A DNA stretch of 64,000 bases from G963678445 sp963678445. GTDB lineage: Bacteria; Hydrogenedentota; Hydrogenedentia; Hydrogenedentales; G963678445. The position numbers and the translations under genes are program-made. Below are positions 55,878 to 64,000 of the stretch, in pieces. The stretch lies in assembly GCA_963678445.1 (NCBI GenBank), contig OY782877.1, forward strand, positions 1,674,001-1,738,000, given 5' to 3'. The notes under the pieces are model-generated. The model saw only the letters and a program-made list of their open reading frames with translations, had not been told where the DNA came from and did not search any database. Every line of letters starts with the position of its first letter. Position 1 is the stretch's first letter.

Positions 55878-56291
55878 CTATTCCTCGGCGCAGGGCAAAG
55901 TTTCCTGTTTGAGCCCCGTAGCGCTTCGCAGGGGCATCTTCCATAGGGCATGGCATAGGAATATTTGGGTCAGTAGGGCGCCAGCGCTGTTGGCGATAAT
56001 GTCGAAAAAATCGAAGGAACGCCAGGGTAGGAATAACTGATAGAACTCTTCGGCGATGCCGTAGCCAATACTGAAGCAGAGGGGAATATAGAATAGTTTG
56101 CGCGCATCCACTGTGTTGTTGGAACGACGCATCCCTACGCAGACTACACCGGCAAGCGCCGCGTACATGCTCATGTGCACCAGCTTGTCGATGGGAATGA
56201 CGGGTTTGGGGCGCGGGGTTACCTGAAGCGAGGATAACCAGAAGATAACACCGCAGCAAAGTATGGTAAGGAGGTAATACCGTAATTTCAC
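55878..56291 (-). CDS. VanZ-like membrane protein
   Basis: The 137-aa product, starting at GTG 56291 with AAGGA 9 bases upstream, has four hydrophobic helices and the VanZ pattern 'IDKLVHMSMYAALA' (K..H near the start) and 'SIGYGIAEEFYQLFLPWRSFDFFDIIANSAGALL'. VanZ relatives alter teicoplanin sensitivity, but most chromosomal members have unknown roles. The longer frame to 56354 is Cys-rich repeat-derived sequence and is not favoured. Confidence 0.88.
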   Translation of the reverse strand: MKLRYYLLTILCCGVIFWLSSLQVTPRPKPVIPIDKLVHMSMYAALAGVVCVGMRRSNNTVDARKLFYIPLCFSIGYGIAEEFYQLFLPWRSFDFFDIIANSAGALLTQIFLCHALWKMPLRSATGLKQETLPCAEE

Positions 56292-56349
56292 AGAGCATGT
56301 TCCTTTTAAAAGCTGTTTTAACAATTTTAGTACGGCACAGTTGCATCGG

Positions 56350-56419
56350 CACATATTGCCGGTACATTGGTCGTAGCAAAACTCCGTTTTTTTATAATAG
56401 CTTTTGAAGCGTCAGTCAC
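56350..56419 (+). repeat. Dispersed intergenic repeat, copy 10 (supplies a stop codon)
   Basis: The right half is well conserved: 'ggtcgtagcaaaactccg', then 'tttttttataatagctttt' and 'gaagcgtcagtcac'. On the minus strand its terminal 'agtgactga' provides the last codons and the TGA stop of the 454-aa gene. Confidence 0.75.
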
Positions 56420-57776
56420 TACTGTAGTTCACCACCTCGCCAAATGAATTGCGTTCTACACGCCAGGTGTGACCGGCAAGGGTAATGCCGCGCAGGGGTG
56501 CACCCTGATTTTCTGCTGCTGTGTCGCGCACAAGGCTGGCTCGCTGCACACGTACAAGCCCATTGTTGGCTATCGACAAAACCGGCGTGGTTACGTCGCC
56601 GTCAGAAAGCATATCGGCCAGTAGCAGCAACGTATCGAGTACAGCGCCGCCTTGCGTGGAAAAGCGTTGCGCCCCGACCTCGAAGGCTTTTGGCGTGTTG
56701 AGCGCCCAGAGTACGCCGGTCAGGGGTAGCAGGGAATCGGGCTGTTGAAGGTAATGGCTTGGCGGCACGAAGGGACGTGCATAGCAGCCCGGATTTTCGC
56801 CTGCAGCTTGCAAGATGGCGTTGCGTTGCGCTGCCAGCTGTGGCCGTTTGGTAAATTGGGTTTGCTGCACTTCATATAATAACGCCTCGACTGCGTGCAA
56901 GGTGAATGAGGGCGCGCTTTGCGGGCCGACACTTGGGAAAAAGGCCTCTGGATCTGACATGAGGGACATCGGTTCGATGGGTAAATGCAGCACCGCACCC
57001 GGATGACGCAGACCCAGTTCGTCGTTCTCGGCCCCTACGCTTTCGGGAAACAGGACCAGTCGCACGTCGTGCAGTCCTGCAGGAAGCGCTTGGAAAAGGC
57101 TGCGCAAACTGGCCCAATGGGTGCTTGTTAACGCGCCATTATCGAAGGCAAATACGTAGGTCTCGGAAAAAAAACGGTATACTTCGTTAGGCATCTGAAG
57201 CCATCCGTTTAGTTTTTCCGCTGGGATAAAACGCGCGAGGGTGAGGCAGGTCTGCATGGCGGCACGGGCCTCTGGCAACATGGGTTCCTGATCGGGTGGT
57301 GCAGATAGCCATCGTGTCAACGGAAGCGGTTCTTTCGCAAGAGTGGCCAGGCCTTCCCGAAGGGCGGTATCTGCCGAGGCAAACCCGGAGCGTTGTTGTT
57401 CCAGCCACGCAAGCAGCATGTCCACCGAGGGAATATGCGGTGTCTCTTGCATGAATGCTGCCTGCAAACCTGCGGCTACATAGGCTGCGGTGGCGCGCCA
57501 TACTGGTTGTGCGTCGTCCCCTGCCGTTTGAGCCTGGGTGGCGAGAAAACGCAGTATTCCTTCACTGGGGGGCTCGTTTTCAAACAACACAGCAAAGCAG
57601 TCCCGCCAATCCACGGCAGTATGCGAGGCGTCTTTTAGCTGGCGCGTTAAAAATGCCATTGACGCGGCGTCTTGCTTCTGAAACGCCTCCAGCACCCGTC
57701 CTTGATCGTAGGTGCTCCACGATGCAGCAGCAACGCTACACCCTATCAGTGCTATCGCACACAGCCCGTACCGCAT
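56412..57776 (-). CDS. Uncharacterised 454-aa probable lipoprotein
   Basis: The start gives a short signal ending in LIGC (Cys13), a good lipobox, so the protein is probably lipidated. The rest is helical and leucine/alanine-rich in its first half. The C-terminal portion has 'TLLLLADMLSDGDVTTPVLSIANNGLVRV'-like text consistent with a transglutaminase-neighbour or scaffold type, but I do not recognise a family. It is upstream of VanZ and PBP1a on the same strand, 120 bp away, so an envelope role is likely. Confidence 0.7.
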   Translation of the reverse strand: MRYGLCAIALIGCSVAAASWSTYDQGRVLEAFQKQDAASMAFLTRQLKDASHTAVDWRDCFAVLFENEPPSEGILRFLATQAQTAGDDAQPVWRATAAYVAAGLQAAFMQETPHIPSVDMLLAWLEQQRSGFASADTALREGLATLAKEPLPLTRWLSAPPDQEPMLPEARAAMQTCLTLARFIPAEKLNGWLQMPNEVYRFFSETYVFAFDNGALTSTHWASLRSLFQALPAGLHDVRLVLFPESVGAENDELGLRHPGAVLHLPIEPMSLMSDPEAFFPSVGPQSAPSFTLHAVEALLYEVQQTQFTKRPQLAAQRNAILQAAGENPGCYARPFVPPSHYLQQPDSLLPLTGVLWALNTPKAFEVGAQRFSTQGGAVLDTLLLLADMLSDGDVTTPVLSIANNGLVRVQRASLVRDTAAENQGAPLRGITLAGHTWRVERNSFGEVVNYSSD

Positions 57777-57913
57777 AGATTCCCCTTTTCCGTTGCAATG
57801 TCTAGTGTTGTATATACGAACAGCGTTTATTATACCTCCCTTCTAAGGTCAACGCCATACGGTCGGAACGGTAGTCTATAACGCTGGTCGCTAGAACGGC
57901 GTCTGACATTTTC

Positions 57914-57942
57914 TTGCCTTTGAAAGGGGAAGGCAATACAAT
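57914..57942 (+). promoter_or_regulatory. Probable sigma70-type promoter
   Basis: TTGCCT at 57914-57919 and TACAAT at 57937-57942 are 17 bp apart, 31 bp before the start of the small two-TM protein. Confidence 0.6.
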
Positions 57943-57972
57943 GATAGTGCTGCGAAAAGATAAGGGGGACTC

Positions 57973-58365
57973 ATGACAAAACTTTCCTTTTCCGTCCGAT
58001 TGCTACTCTATGAGGGTGTAGGCTTTTTCTTGCTCATCCTGTTTATCTGGATGGATGAATTACTGGATTTACCGCAGTATTTTTTTGGTGCGCCTAATAC
58101 GCCTATCAATTTTTTGGAGAGCGCTATTGAAACGACTGTAGCCCTCTTGCTGGCGACCTTGGTACTGGTACTGACCTGGCGGCTTTGTCACAAAATACGG
58201 TATTTGGAGGGTTTCCTGCATGTATGCAGTTTCTGCAAGCGTATTCGGGTCGATGACAAATGGATCCCGCTGGAAACCTATCTACATCAAAATTCTGCCG
58301 CTGAAATGTCGCATGGGATCTGCCCTGATTGTGCTCAACAGCATTATGGCGACCTCTTAAAATAA
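57973..58365 (+). CDS. Two-TM protein with C-terminal CxxC...CPxC zinc-type module
   Basis: The 130-aa protein has two transmembrane helices (about 10-27 and 50-72). A 45-aa cytoplasmic tail follows, with 'CSFCKRIRVDDKWIPLETYL' and 'SHGICPDCAQQHYGDL'. This tail is the Cys4 module often found at the end of bacterial sensor kinases and response regulators. GATAAGGGGG gives a strong ribosome site. Here the module stands without any kinase, so it may be an adaptor or membrane sensor. Confidence 0.8.
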   Translation: MTKLSFSVRLLLYEGVGFFLLILFIWMDELLDLPQYFFGAPNTPINFLESAIETTVALLLATLVLVLTWRLCHKIRYLEGFLHVCSFCKRIRVDDKWIPLETYLHQNSAAEMSHGICPDCAQQHYGDLLK

Positions 58366-58519
58366 TTGGCGTCATACTGAAACGAATAGCACAGCTTTAT
58401 CTTGTAATGCCAACCTACTGCCACGTATGCTGTTTCCTGTGAAAAACGTGTTTATATGACGATAAATGCGGTGTAATCGCAAAAAACCGTATTGTGGTGC
58501 GCCAAACAGGAGAAGAGGT

Positions 58520-59512
58520 ATGAAACGATCTATTTCAATGCTGATGTGCACATTTTTTGTGCTTTGCTGCATTGCAACCACCGAAACAGCAAAAAACGTC
58601 GAGGAAAACACTCCTTCCGCTCCCAATTATGCTGCGGACGTCAGTTGGGTCGTCAAAGCAACGGCCCTGGACAAGACTGTCGATGTTTTCTACGTATACC
58701 CTACCATTTACTCTGCCGAAAGCCCTAGAAATATGAACATACATGAGAAGGCGCTTCGGGCAAGCACCCAGCATCTCATGGTGACCCAAGCAGGAGCATA
58801 CAGCGAAACGGCCAATCTTTTCGCGCCTTTTTATCGCCAGATGACAATAGCTGAGCTAGATCCTGAAACCGACATGTTCCAGAATCCATACTTCAAAATA
58901 GGTGCAGAAGACGTAGAGCGCGCTTTTGATTACTATCTGGAAAAGCTTAATCCGGATCGCCCCTTTATCCTGGCCGGACATAGCCAAGGCGCAATGGTGT
59001 TAATCCATCTTATGCGTAAGCACTTCAATGACCCTGCATTGCAAAAACGCTTGATAGCCGCCTATTTAATCGGCTACTCCGTAACGCATGACGACTTGGA
59101 AAAATATCCCTGGATAAAATTGGCGCAAGGCGCCGACGACACGGGCGTGGTGATCACCTATAACACACAAAGCCCCGAAGCAACAGGCTCTCCTGTGCTC
59201 ACACCGGGCGCCGTATGTATCAATCCTTTGAGTTGGACCACCACCGAGGAAGCTGCGGACAAATCCCTAAACTTGGGCGCTGTCTTTTTTAATGAAAAAA
59301 CCAGCGCTATTGAACGAGAAATCCCGCAGTATATCGGCGCACAAATCGATCTGAAAAAAGGGGCATTGATTGTGACCCCACCCGAAGCTCTGGAATTGGG
59401 TCATTTCCCCGAAGGGGTCTATCACCGATTCGACTACTCGTTTTTCTATCGCAATTTGCAGCAAAACGCTGCGCAACGCGTAAAAGCCTACCTGGAAAAA
59501 GCGGGTAAATAA
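58520..59512 (+). CDS. Secreted DUF3089 alpha/beta-hydrolase-like protein
   Basis: The 330-aa protein has an N-terminal signal (about 1-20; possible lipobox), then the DUF3089 pattern 'VDVFYVYPTIY', 'NLFAPFYRQMT', 'AFDYYLEKLNPDRPFILAGH' and nucleophile elbow GHSQG with Ser155. The final 'FPEGVYHRFDYSFFYRNL' holds a likely catalytic His. The substrate is unknown. The start at 58520 follows AGGAGAAGAGGT. It is followed within 66 bp by a GH29 fucosidase, so a shared role in glycan or ester use is possible. Confidence 0.88.
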   Translation: MKRSISMLMCTFFVLCCIATTETAKNVEENTPSAPNYAADVSWVVKATALDKTVDVFYVYPTIYSAESPRNMNIHEKALRASTQHLMVTQAGAYSETANLFAPFYRQMTIAELDPETDMFQNPYFKIGAEDVERAFDYYLEKLNPDRPFILAGHSQGAMVLIHLMRKHFNDPALQKRLIAAYLIGYSVTHDDLEKYPWIKLAQGADDTGVVITYNTQSPEATGSPVLTPGAVCINPLSWTTTEEAADKSLNLGAVFFNEKTSAIEREIPQYIGAQIDLKKGALIVTPPEALELGHFPEGVYHRFDYSFFYRNLQQNAAQRVKAYLEKAGK

Positions 59513-59577
59513 CAACACATTGCAAAACACGTATGGGAAACTTTTTTTTACCGACAACAGGAAGGAAAGAATTAAAA

Positions 59578-60894
59578 ATGATCACCCTCTTACTGACCAG
59601 CAGTTTGCTGTGTGCACCTAACACGCCCTATGCCCCTACTTGGGAATCACTGGACTCGCGTCCAAATCCGGGGTGGTTTGAGGATGCCAAATTCGGTATT
59701 TTCATCCACTGGGGCGTCTATTCTGTTCCGGCTTGGTCCCCTAAGGACACCTATTCCGAATGGTATTGGGAACACATGCAGAATAAACGAAAAGCGACCT
59801 GGAAGTTTCATAAAAAAACGTATGGCGCCGATTTTGAATATCAGGATTTTGCGCCTGACTTCAAAGCAGAGCTTTTTGACCCTGATCAATGGGCGGATAT
59901 TTTTAAGCGCTCTGGTGCGAAGTATATCGTATTAACTTCCAAACATCATGAGGGCTATTGCCTGTGGCCCAGTCAGGAAAGTTGGAACTGGAACAGTGTT
60001 GATGTCGGACCGCATCGCGACTTGGCAGGGGATCTCACTAAATCGGTACGCGACGCAGGCCTGCGCATGGGATTCTATTATTCGCTTTACGAATGGTTCC
60101 ATCCCTGGTACAAGAATGATGTTGAACGCTACGTGACACAGCACATGATCCCGCAGATGAAGGATCTTGTGCAGCGCTATCAGCCCGATATCATCTGGCC
60201 CGACGGGGAATGGGAGCACGGGAGTGATGTGTGGCATAGCACCGAGTTCCTTGCGTGGCTCTTCAATGAATCGAAAGCGCCTAAAGACATTGTTGTCAAT
60301 GATCGTTGGGGCAAGGAATGTCGTAATGTGCATGGTGGCTTTGCCACGCCGGAATATGGTCATCTGCCTAAGGGACGCCTGACGGATGCAGGGCTTTTTG
60401 AGGAATGTCAGGGCATGGGACGTTCTTTCGGTTATAACCGTAACGAGGATGTGGACTGCTACCGAAGCAGCACCGAGTTGCTGCACTTGCTTATCGACAA
60501 TGTGAGTCGTGGCGGCAATCTTCTTCTCGACATTGGCCCTACCGCAGACGGACGTATCCCGGTCATCATGCAGCAACGTCTCATCGATATGGGCGCCTGG
60601 CTTGAGGTAAACGGTGAAGCGATTTACGAGGCCGATGCCTGGCCAGAAGCGCCGAAGATGGATGCGGTGCGTTTCACCCAGAAAGACGGCGCGGTATATG
60701 CCATCGCGCTGCAATGGCCGGGGGAAATGTTCAGTTTGAAGCTGCCCGAAACGTTCCAAAAGGCTACTCTTCTTGGTCAGGATGGCCCGCTTGAGCTTGA
60801 ACAGAAAGGGGGGGAACTGCAGATACGCATGCCCTCTATTTCACCGGACAACACCAGCTGTCGTCACGCGTATGTTGTTAAGTTAGAGAAATAA
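59578..60894 (+). CDS. Alpha-L-fucosidase (GH29)
   Basis: The 438-aa protein hydrolyses alpha-L-fucosides. It opens with a short signal-like segment, then the GH29 barrel: 'WFEDAKFGIFIHWGVYSVPAW', 'YIVLTSKHHEGYCLWPSQES' (His123-His124) and 'QPDIIWPDGEWE', where Asp209 is the expected nucleophile. 'NVSRGGNLLLDIGPTADGRI' and a C-terminal beta-sandwich follow. The ATG at 59578 has AAGGAAAG upstream. Host-glycan or algal fucan use is suggested. Confidence 0.94.
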   Translation: MITLLLTSSLLCAPNTPYAPTWESLDSRPNPGWFEDAKFGIFIHWGVYSVPAWSPKDTYSEWYWEHMQNKRKATWKFHKKTYGADFEYQDFAPDFKAELFDPDQWADIFKRSGAKYIVLTSKHHEGYCLWPSQESWNWNSVDVGPHRDLAGDLTKSVRDAGLRMGFYYSLYEWFHPWYKNDVERYVTQHMIPQMKDLVQRYQPDIIWPDGEWEHGSDVWHSTEFLAWLFNESKAPKDIVVNDRWGKECRNVHGGFATPEYGHLPKGRLTDAGLFEECQGMGRSFGYNRNEDVDCYRSSTELLHLLIDNVSRGGNLLLDIGPTADGRIPVIMQQRLIDMGAWLEVNGEAIYEADAWPEAPKMDAVRFTQKDGAVYAIALQWPGEMFSLKLPETFQKATLLGQDGPLELEQKGGELQIRMPSISPDNTSCRHAYVVKLEK

Positions 60895-60908
60895 TCATCG
60901 ATTGTATG

Positions 60909-60945
60909 TGAGCGGTCGGGCGCATATGGCCCGACCGCTCCTTTT
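60909..60945 (+). terminator. Rho-independent terminator after the fucosidase gene
   Basis: GAGCGGTCGGGC and GCCCGACCGCTC form a 12-bp stem with a short loop, followed by CTTTTT. Confidence 0.9.
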
Positions 60946-60970
60946 TAAAATCATCACGCGGGGAAGCATC

Positions 60971-63900
60971 ATGGCAAACACAGCATCCAAAGCAACACGC
61001 AAATCGAAAAAACACATCGTTTTCTTTTTGGCCTTTTTGTTCCCTGTTTTACTTTGGCTTTCTTTTGAGATATTGTTGCGCACGCCGTGGTCTGCACAGC
61101 AGGCGGAGGGTCTTCTTAGCGAATTATTGAGGGTTCCGGTCCATATTGATTCCCTCGATTTCGACTTTTTCCCAAAGCGGAAACTTCAGGTCTATGGCGT
61201 TGTGCTCGGAAATGAAAAACTTCGTCTCGATGCCCCTGAGGTTGTTCTGGAGGCGAATTTAAGCGCCTTGCTACAGCGCAAAATCCACTTGACCGGGATT
61301 GAAAGCGTACGCCCGATCACGCTTTTTGTTCCCCAGTCGCCACAGGAAATACGAAATGCCTGGCAGGATTTTCCCATTTCCAAACTCAAGGCGGCCACTC
61401 CTGATAAAAAGCAAAAATCGTCGCATTGGCAGGCCTCAATAGACACCCTTTCCTTACCTGTCATTACATTGCTGCGTGATGAAAAACGTTACTTTCGCGG
61501 CAAGTTTACCGCTCACGATCTTATTTCCGACACCATCACCTTACAGCTCTTTACGCAGCTTGTTGGTGTCGATGATGATGCGCACATGCAGGCGGACCTG
61601 ACGCTTAACCTTCCTGATGGGCAGCCTCCGCAACTTCAGGGGCGGGTAGTGGCGCAAAATATGGATGTAGAAAAACTGCTCGCCAAACCCGGCATGCCCC
61701 ACACCCGCATCGACCTCCACATCGATCTCGACGGTCCCGTTCCCGACAATCTTGCTGCTGACATACACGGTGAAATACGCACTGAGGAAAAAGAATTACT
61801 CAATGGAACCCTCAGTGCAAAAGCATGGTTTCGCAACGGAGACTTCCTGCTTAACGACCTGAATTTGCAAGGCGCTGGGCTCAATGCCCAGATAGATCTT
61901 TCCCTGCCCACTCAAAGCCCCCCCGTGCTTCACATCCTTGATGCTTCCATACAAGGCCATGCTTTGCAAAGCCTGCTCGCCGCCCTATCCCAAAAAGACA
62001 TCCAGGCGACCACGACCCCCCAGGCATGCATCAACATCCGAGATCTACTCTTGGGCACACAAGATAAGAAGCAGCTCCGTCTCGTTTCCGGCGATATCCA
62101 ATTCAACGGCATCGATCTTGCCCTAGCCACCACCGCACCAAAACACTTTCCAAACCTACAGGGCCGCATCCACATCGATGAAAATACCCTCCACCTCGAA
62201 AGCCTCACCAGCCAAGGCATTGAACTTGCTGGTACGATCCAACCCGACTTCATCACGCCCAGTGTTACCCTCGATCTCCACGGAGCACTCACCCTCCAAC
62301 CCCAATGGCTTACCCCCTGGATCAGGGAGAACAGTCTTTTTCAACTCGCTGGAGATCTCATCCTTCAACAATGCTTCCTGACCCTGACCCCAAAACATCC
62401 CCTTCCTCAAAACCTCCAGCTCAAAACCCGACTCGACAACGCCACGCTCACCCTCCACCCCAGAAACCTCGACACCCCCATACAACTACACCCCCTTCGA
62501 GCTGAATTCACCCTACAAGACACCACCCTCCACATAGACAACCTCCAAGTCCCCGACCTTAATGCCAGCGGTACACTTATCTATCTTCCCGAAGAAAAGT
62601 ACATCGACATTCAAATCCAAGGCAGCACAAACCTGCCCGGTCCTGCCGCCCCCTTCATCAAACGCTACGTCCAGCTCGAAGACATCCATGGCGCACTTAC
62701 CCTGGAAAATCTCCAGACCCGCTACATCCTGGGAACCGGTTGGGCGAAAGAAGTTGTACTACAGTCCACACTCAAAAACGCCTCGACAAAAAGTATTCAT
62801 CCCGCCTACACGGATCAAATCAACGATATCAACGCCCAGCTTCGCCAAGACGAAAAGAACCTCCAACTCTCCGCAAGCGCAAACGCCGTCCGTCTCGGCC
62901 CCCTACGCCTTGACGCCACATATAGCCTCGACAACGACAGCATCAACGCCACCCTCAACACCGATCTGAGTCAATCCATCCCCACCCTACTTCCCGACGG
63001 CCCTCCAAGCCAATACAGCGCCGCCTTGCTCCAAAACTACGGGCCCTCCACTCTCGATATCAGCGCCCAACTTCCCCAAGATTTCCAATCTCCCCTCACC
63101 CTCACCCTCATCCGCCAAGGCGCACCCGTACTGCACCTGCAAACCGAAATCGAAATTCTCCCCAACGCAGCCCCACGCCTTCGCACCCTACAAGCCCAGG
63201 CCAGCACCCCACTCGATCCCCTAAACACGCTTTTCCCCCAACATATCAACACCCAAGGCGACGCCCAGTGGATCATCCGAGGTCCCGAAGCAAACGGCGA
63301 TCTCATTATTAACATCGGCCTTTCCACCACCACTCTCCAGGCCGGGCAATACTTCAAAAAACGCCCCGGCGACGCCGCCAGCATCCAACTCGCCCTCCAG
63401 ACCAGCCCTAACATCACCCCCCGCCACATTACCGCTCAAATCCTCGGTGAAACCATCACCGCCACCCTGAAAGACAACACCATCCAAATCCCCAACCTCA
63501 ACCTCAACCTGACCTCCCTCTCCCGCCTACTCCCCGACAACGGAAACGCCTCCGGAAACCTCACCGGAAACCTAAACCTCACCCCCCTCAACTTAAACCT
63601 CCAGTTTGACCACACCGCCCTCGCCCTCAGCCCCGAGCTCGCCCTCGACGAAATAAACGGCGTCCTCCACTACAACAATGGCTACTGGCGTTGCGATAAA
63701 CTCTACCTGCACGGCGCCGACAGTGACTGCACCATCACCGCCCACCAAGACAACGACACATGGCAGGGCACACTCCAAGGGGAAAAACTCAACCTAAACG
63801 CCCTTACCGCCCTGTACGAAGCTACCCAAGCCTTTAAATTCGATACCGCTACCCCTCAAGAGACAAGGATCGTTCCCAGCACTTTTTCTTTTCCCAAGTT

Positions 63901-64000
63901 TAATGGCGGCTTCACTTGCGATCTAGGAGAACTTTATTATAACGAGGGCCTCTGGCGCAATCTGCATGCCAAGACTACATTTACTCCGACGGCCATTGAC
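60971..64000 (+). CDS. AsmA-like envelope protein (partial, runs off the window)
   Basis: From ATG 60971 the frame stays open for 1010 codons to the window edge. It begins with a basic cytoplasmic tail (ATRKSKK), one membrane helix (about 16-33, 'IVFFLAFLFPVLLWLSF') and 'LLSELLRVPVHIDSLDFDFF', the start of the AsmA/DUF748 type. Long stretches of beta-strand repeats follow ('LTLNLPDGQPPQLQGRV', 'NLQGRIHIDENTLHLESL'). AsmA-like proteins form beta-groove bridges for lipid transport between membranes. Codon composition changes sharply inside the gene (about 62200-63800). Confidence 0.8.
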   Translation, partial: MANTASKATRKSKKHIVFFLAFLFPVLLWLSFEILLRTPWSAQQAEGLLSELLRVPVHIDSLDFDFFPKRKLQVYGVVLGNEKLRLDAPEVVLEANLSALLQRKIHLTGIESVRPITLFVPQSPQEIRNAWQDFPISKLKAATPDKKQKSSHWQASIDTLSLPVITLLRDEKRYFRGKFTAHDLISDTITLQLFTQLVGVDDDAHMQADLTLNLPDGQPPQLQGRVVAQNMDVEKLLAKPGMPHTRIDLHIDLDGPVPDNLAADIHGEIRTEEKELLNGTLSAKAWFRNGDFLLNDLNLQGAGLNAQIDLSLPTQSPPVLHILDASIQGHALQSLLAALSQKDIQATTTPQACINIRDLLLGTQDKKQLRLVSGDIQFNGIDLALATTAPKHFPNLQGRIHIDENTLHLESLTSQGIELAGTIQPDFITPSVTLDLHGALTLQPQWLTPWIRENSLFQLAGDLILQQCFLTLTPKHPLPQNLQLKTRLDNATLTLHPRNLDTPIQLHPLRAEFTLQDTTLHIDNLQVPDLNASGTLIYLPEEKYIDIQIQGSTNLPGPAAPFIKRYVQLEDIHGALTLENLQTRYILGTGWAKEVVLQSTLKNASTKSIHPAYTDQINDINAQLRQDEKNLQLSASANAVRLGPLRLDATYSLDNDSINATLNTDLSQSIPTLLPDGPPSQYSAALLQNYGPSTLDISAQLPQDFQSPLTLTLIRQGAPVLHLQTEIEILPNAAPRLRTLQAQASTPLDPLNTLFPQHINTQGDAQWIIRGPEANGDLIINIGLSTTTLQAGQYFKKRPGDAASIQLALQTSPNITPRHITAQILGETITATLKDNTIQIPNLNLNLTSLSRLLPDNGNASGNLTGNLNLTPLNLNLQFDHTALALSPELALDEINGVLHYNNGYWRCDKLYLHGADSDCTITAHQDNDTWQGTLQGEKLNLNALTALYEATQAFKFDTATPQETRIVPSTFSFPKFNGGFTCDLGELYYNEGLWRNLHAKTTFTPTAID

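Overview
The window is a chromosomal stretch of a Gram-negative bacterium of roughly 55% GC. Lipid A genes (lpxD and an lpxC-fabZ fusion), a SurA-type periplasmic foldase, lipoproteins and an AsmA-like envelope protein show an outer membrane. The lpxC-fabZ fusion, the giant Ig-repeat surface proteins with tripartite C-terminal sorting tails, and the secreted carbohydrate enzymes (GH29, GH43-like, DUF4091, PIG-L family) resemble PVC/FCB-type environmental lineages such as Hydrogenedentota or Lentisphaerota. That placement is an inference; no rRNA gene is present to test it.

Layout. 1-4.5 kb (+): lpxD, lpxC-fabZ and a comM/YifB AAA ATPase. 4.6-15 kb: a degenerate PIG-L-family secreted protein (+); a DMT transporter/sugar isomerase pair, a GH43-like protein and an FHA-GAF-nucleotide cyclase (all -); an unknown protein and a lipoprotein (+); and a SUI1/YciH factor (-). 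15.2-16.2 kb (+): an HGSNAT-like membrane acyltransferase. 16.3-26.4 kb (-): one long block read as eno, ftsB/divIC-like, phoH, 7TM-HD phosphodiesterase, ybeY, two tandem CNNM/CorC proteins, DUF502, bifunctional nuclease and a 48-aa membrane microprotein. Many of its genes overlap by 4-8 bp, and it joins glycolysis, division, rRNA maturation and membrane homeostasis. 26.7-32.9 kb: a membrane protein, a SurA/PpiC foldase and a permease-HMA metal exporter (-), then a small-multidrug-export-like protein and a GntR-type regulator with a sugar-binding-like sensor (+). 32.9-47.9 kb (-): a 1052-aa and a 2539-aa Ig-repeat surface protein 21 bp apart, then a 1141-aa FG-GAP/DUF4091 secreted protein. 48.2-53.5 kb (+): tRNA-Gln and tRNA-Glu with a clear promoter and terminator, then sbcD and sbcC split by a GxxExxY gene. 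53.6-57.8 kb (-): PBP1a, VanZ-like, and an unknown lipoprotein. 58-64 kb (+): a two-TM protein with a CxxC...CPxC motif, a DUF3089 hydrolase, a GH29 fucosidase, and an AsmA-like gene that runs off the window end.

Most notable signals. (1) A dispersed intergenic repeat of about 117 bp occurs in about ten full or partial copies in both orientations, often abutting stop codons. (2) The 2539-aa frame looks like two surface proteins fused in frame, with a sorting tail and then a signal peptide in its middle. (3) The GxxExxY cassette inside sbcDC is flanked by inverted CCGCAGAT-type repeats. (4) There is a C-rich, G-poor island inside the AsmA-like gene. No CRISPR array, transposase, integrase, rRNA or recognisable defence island was found.
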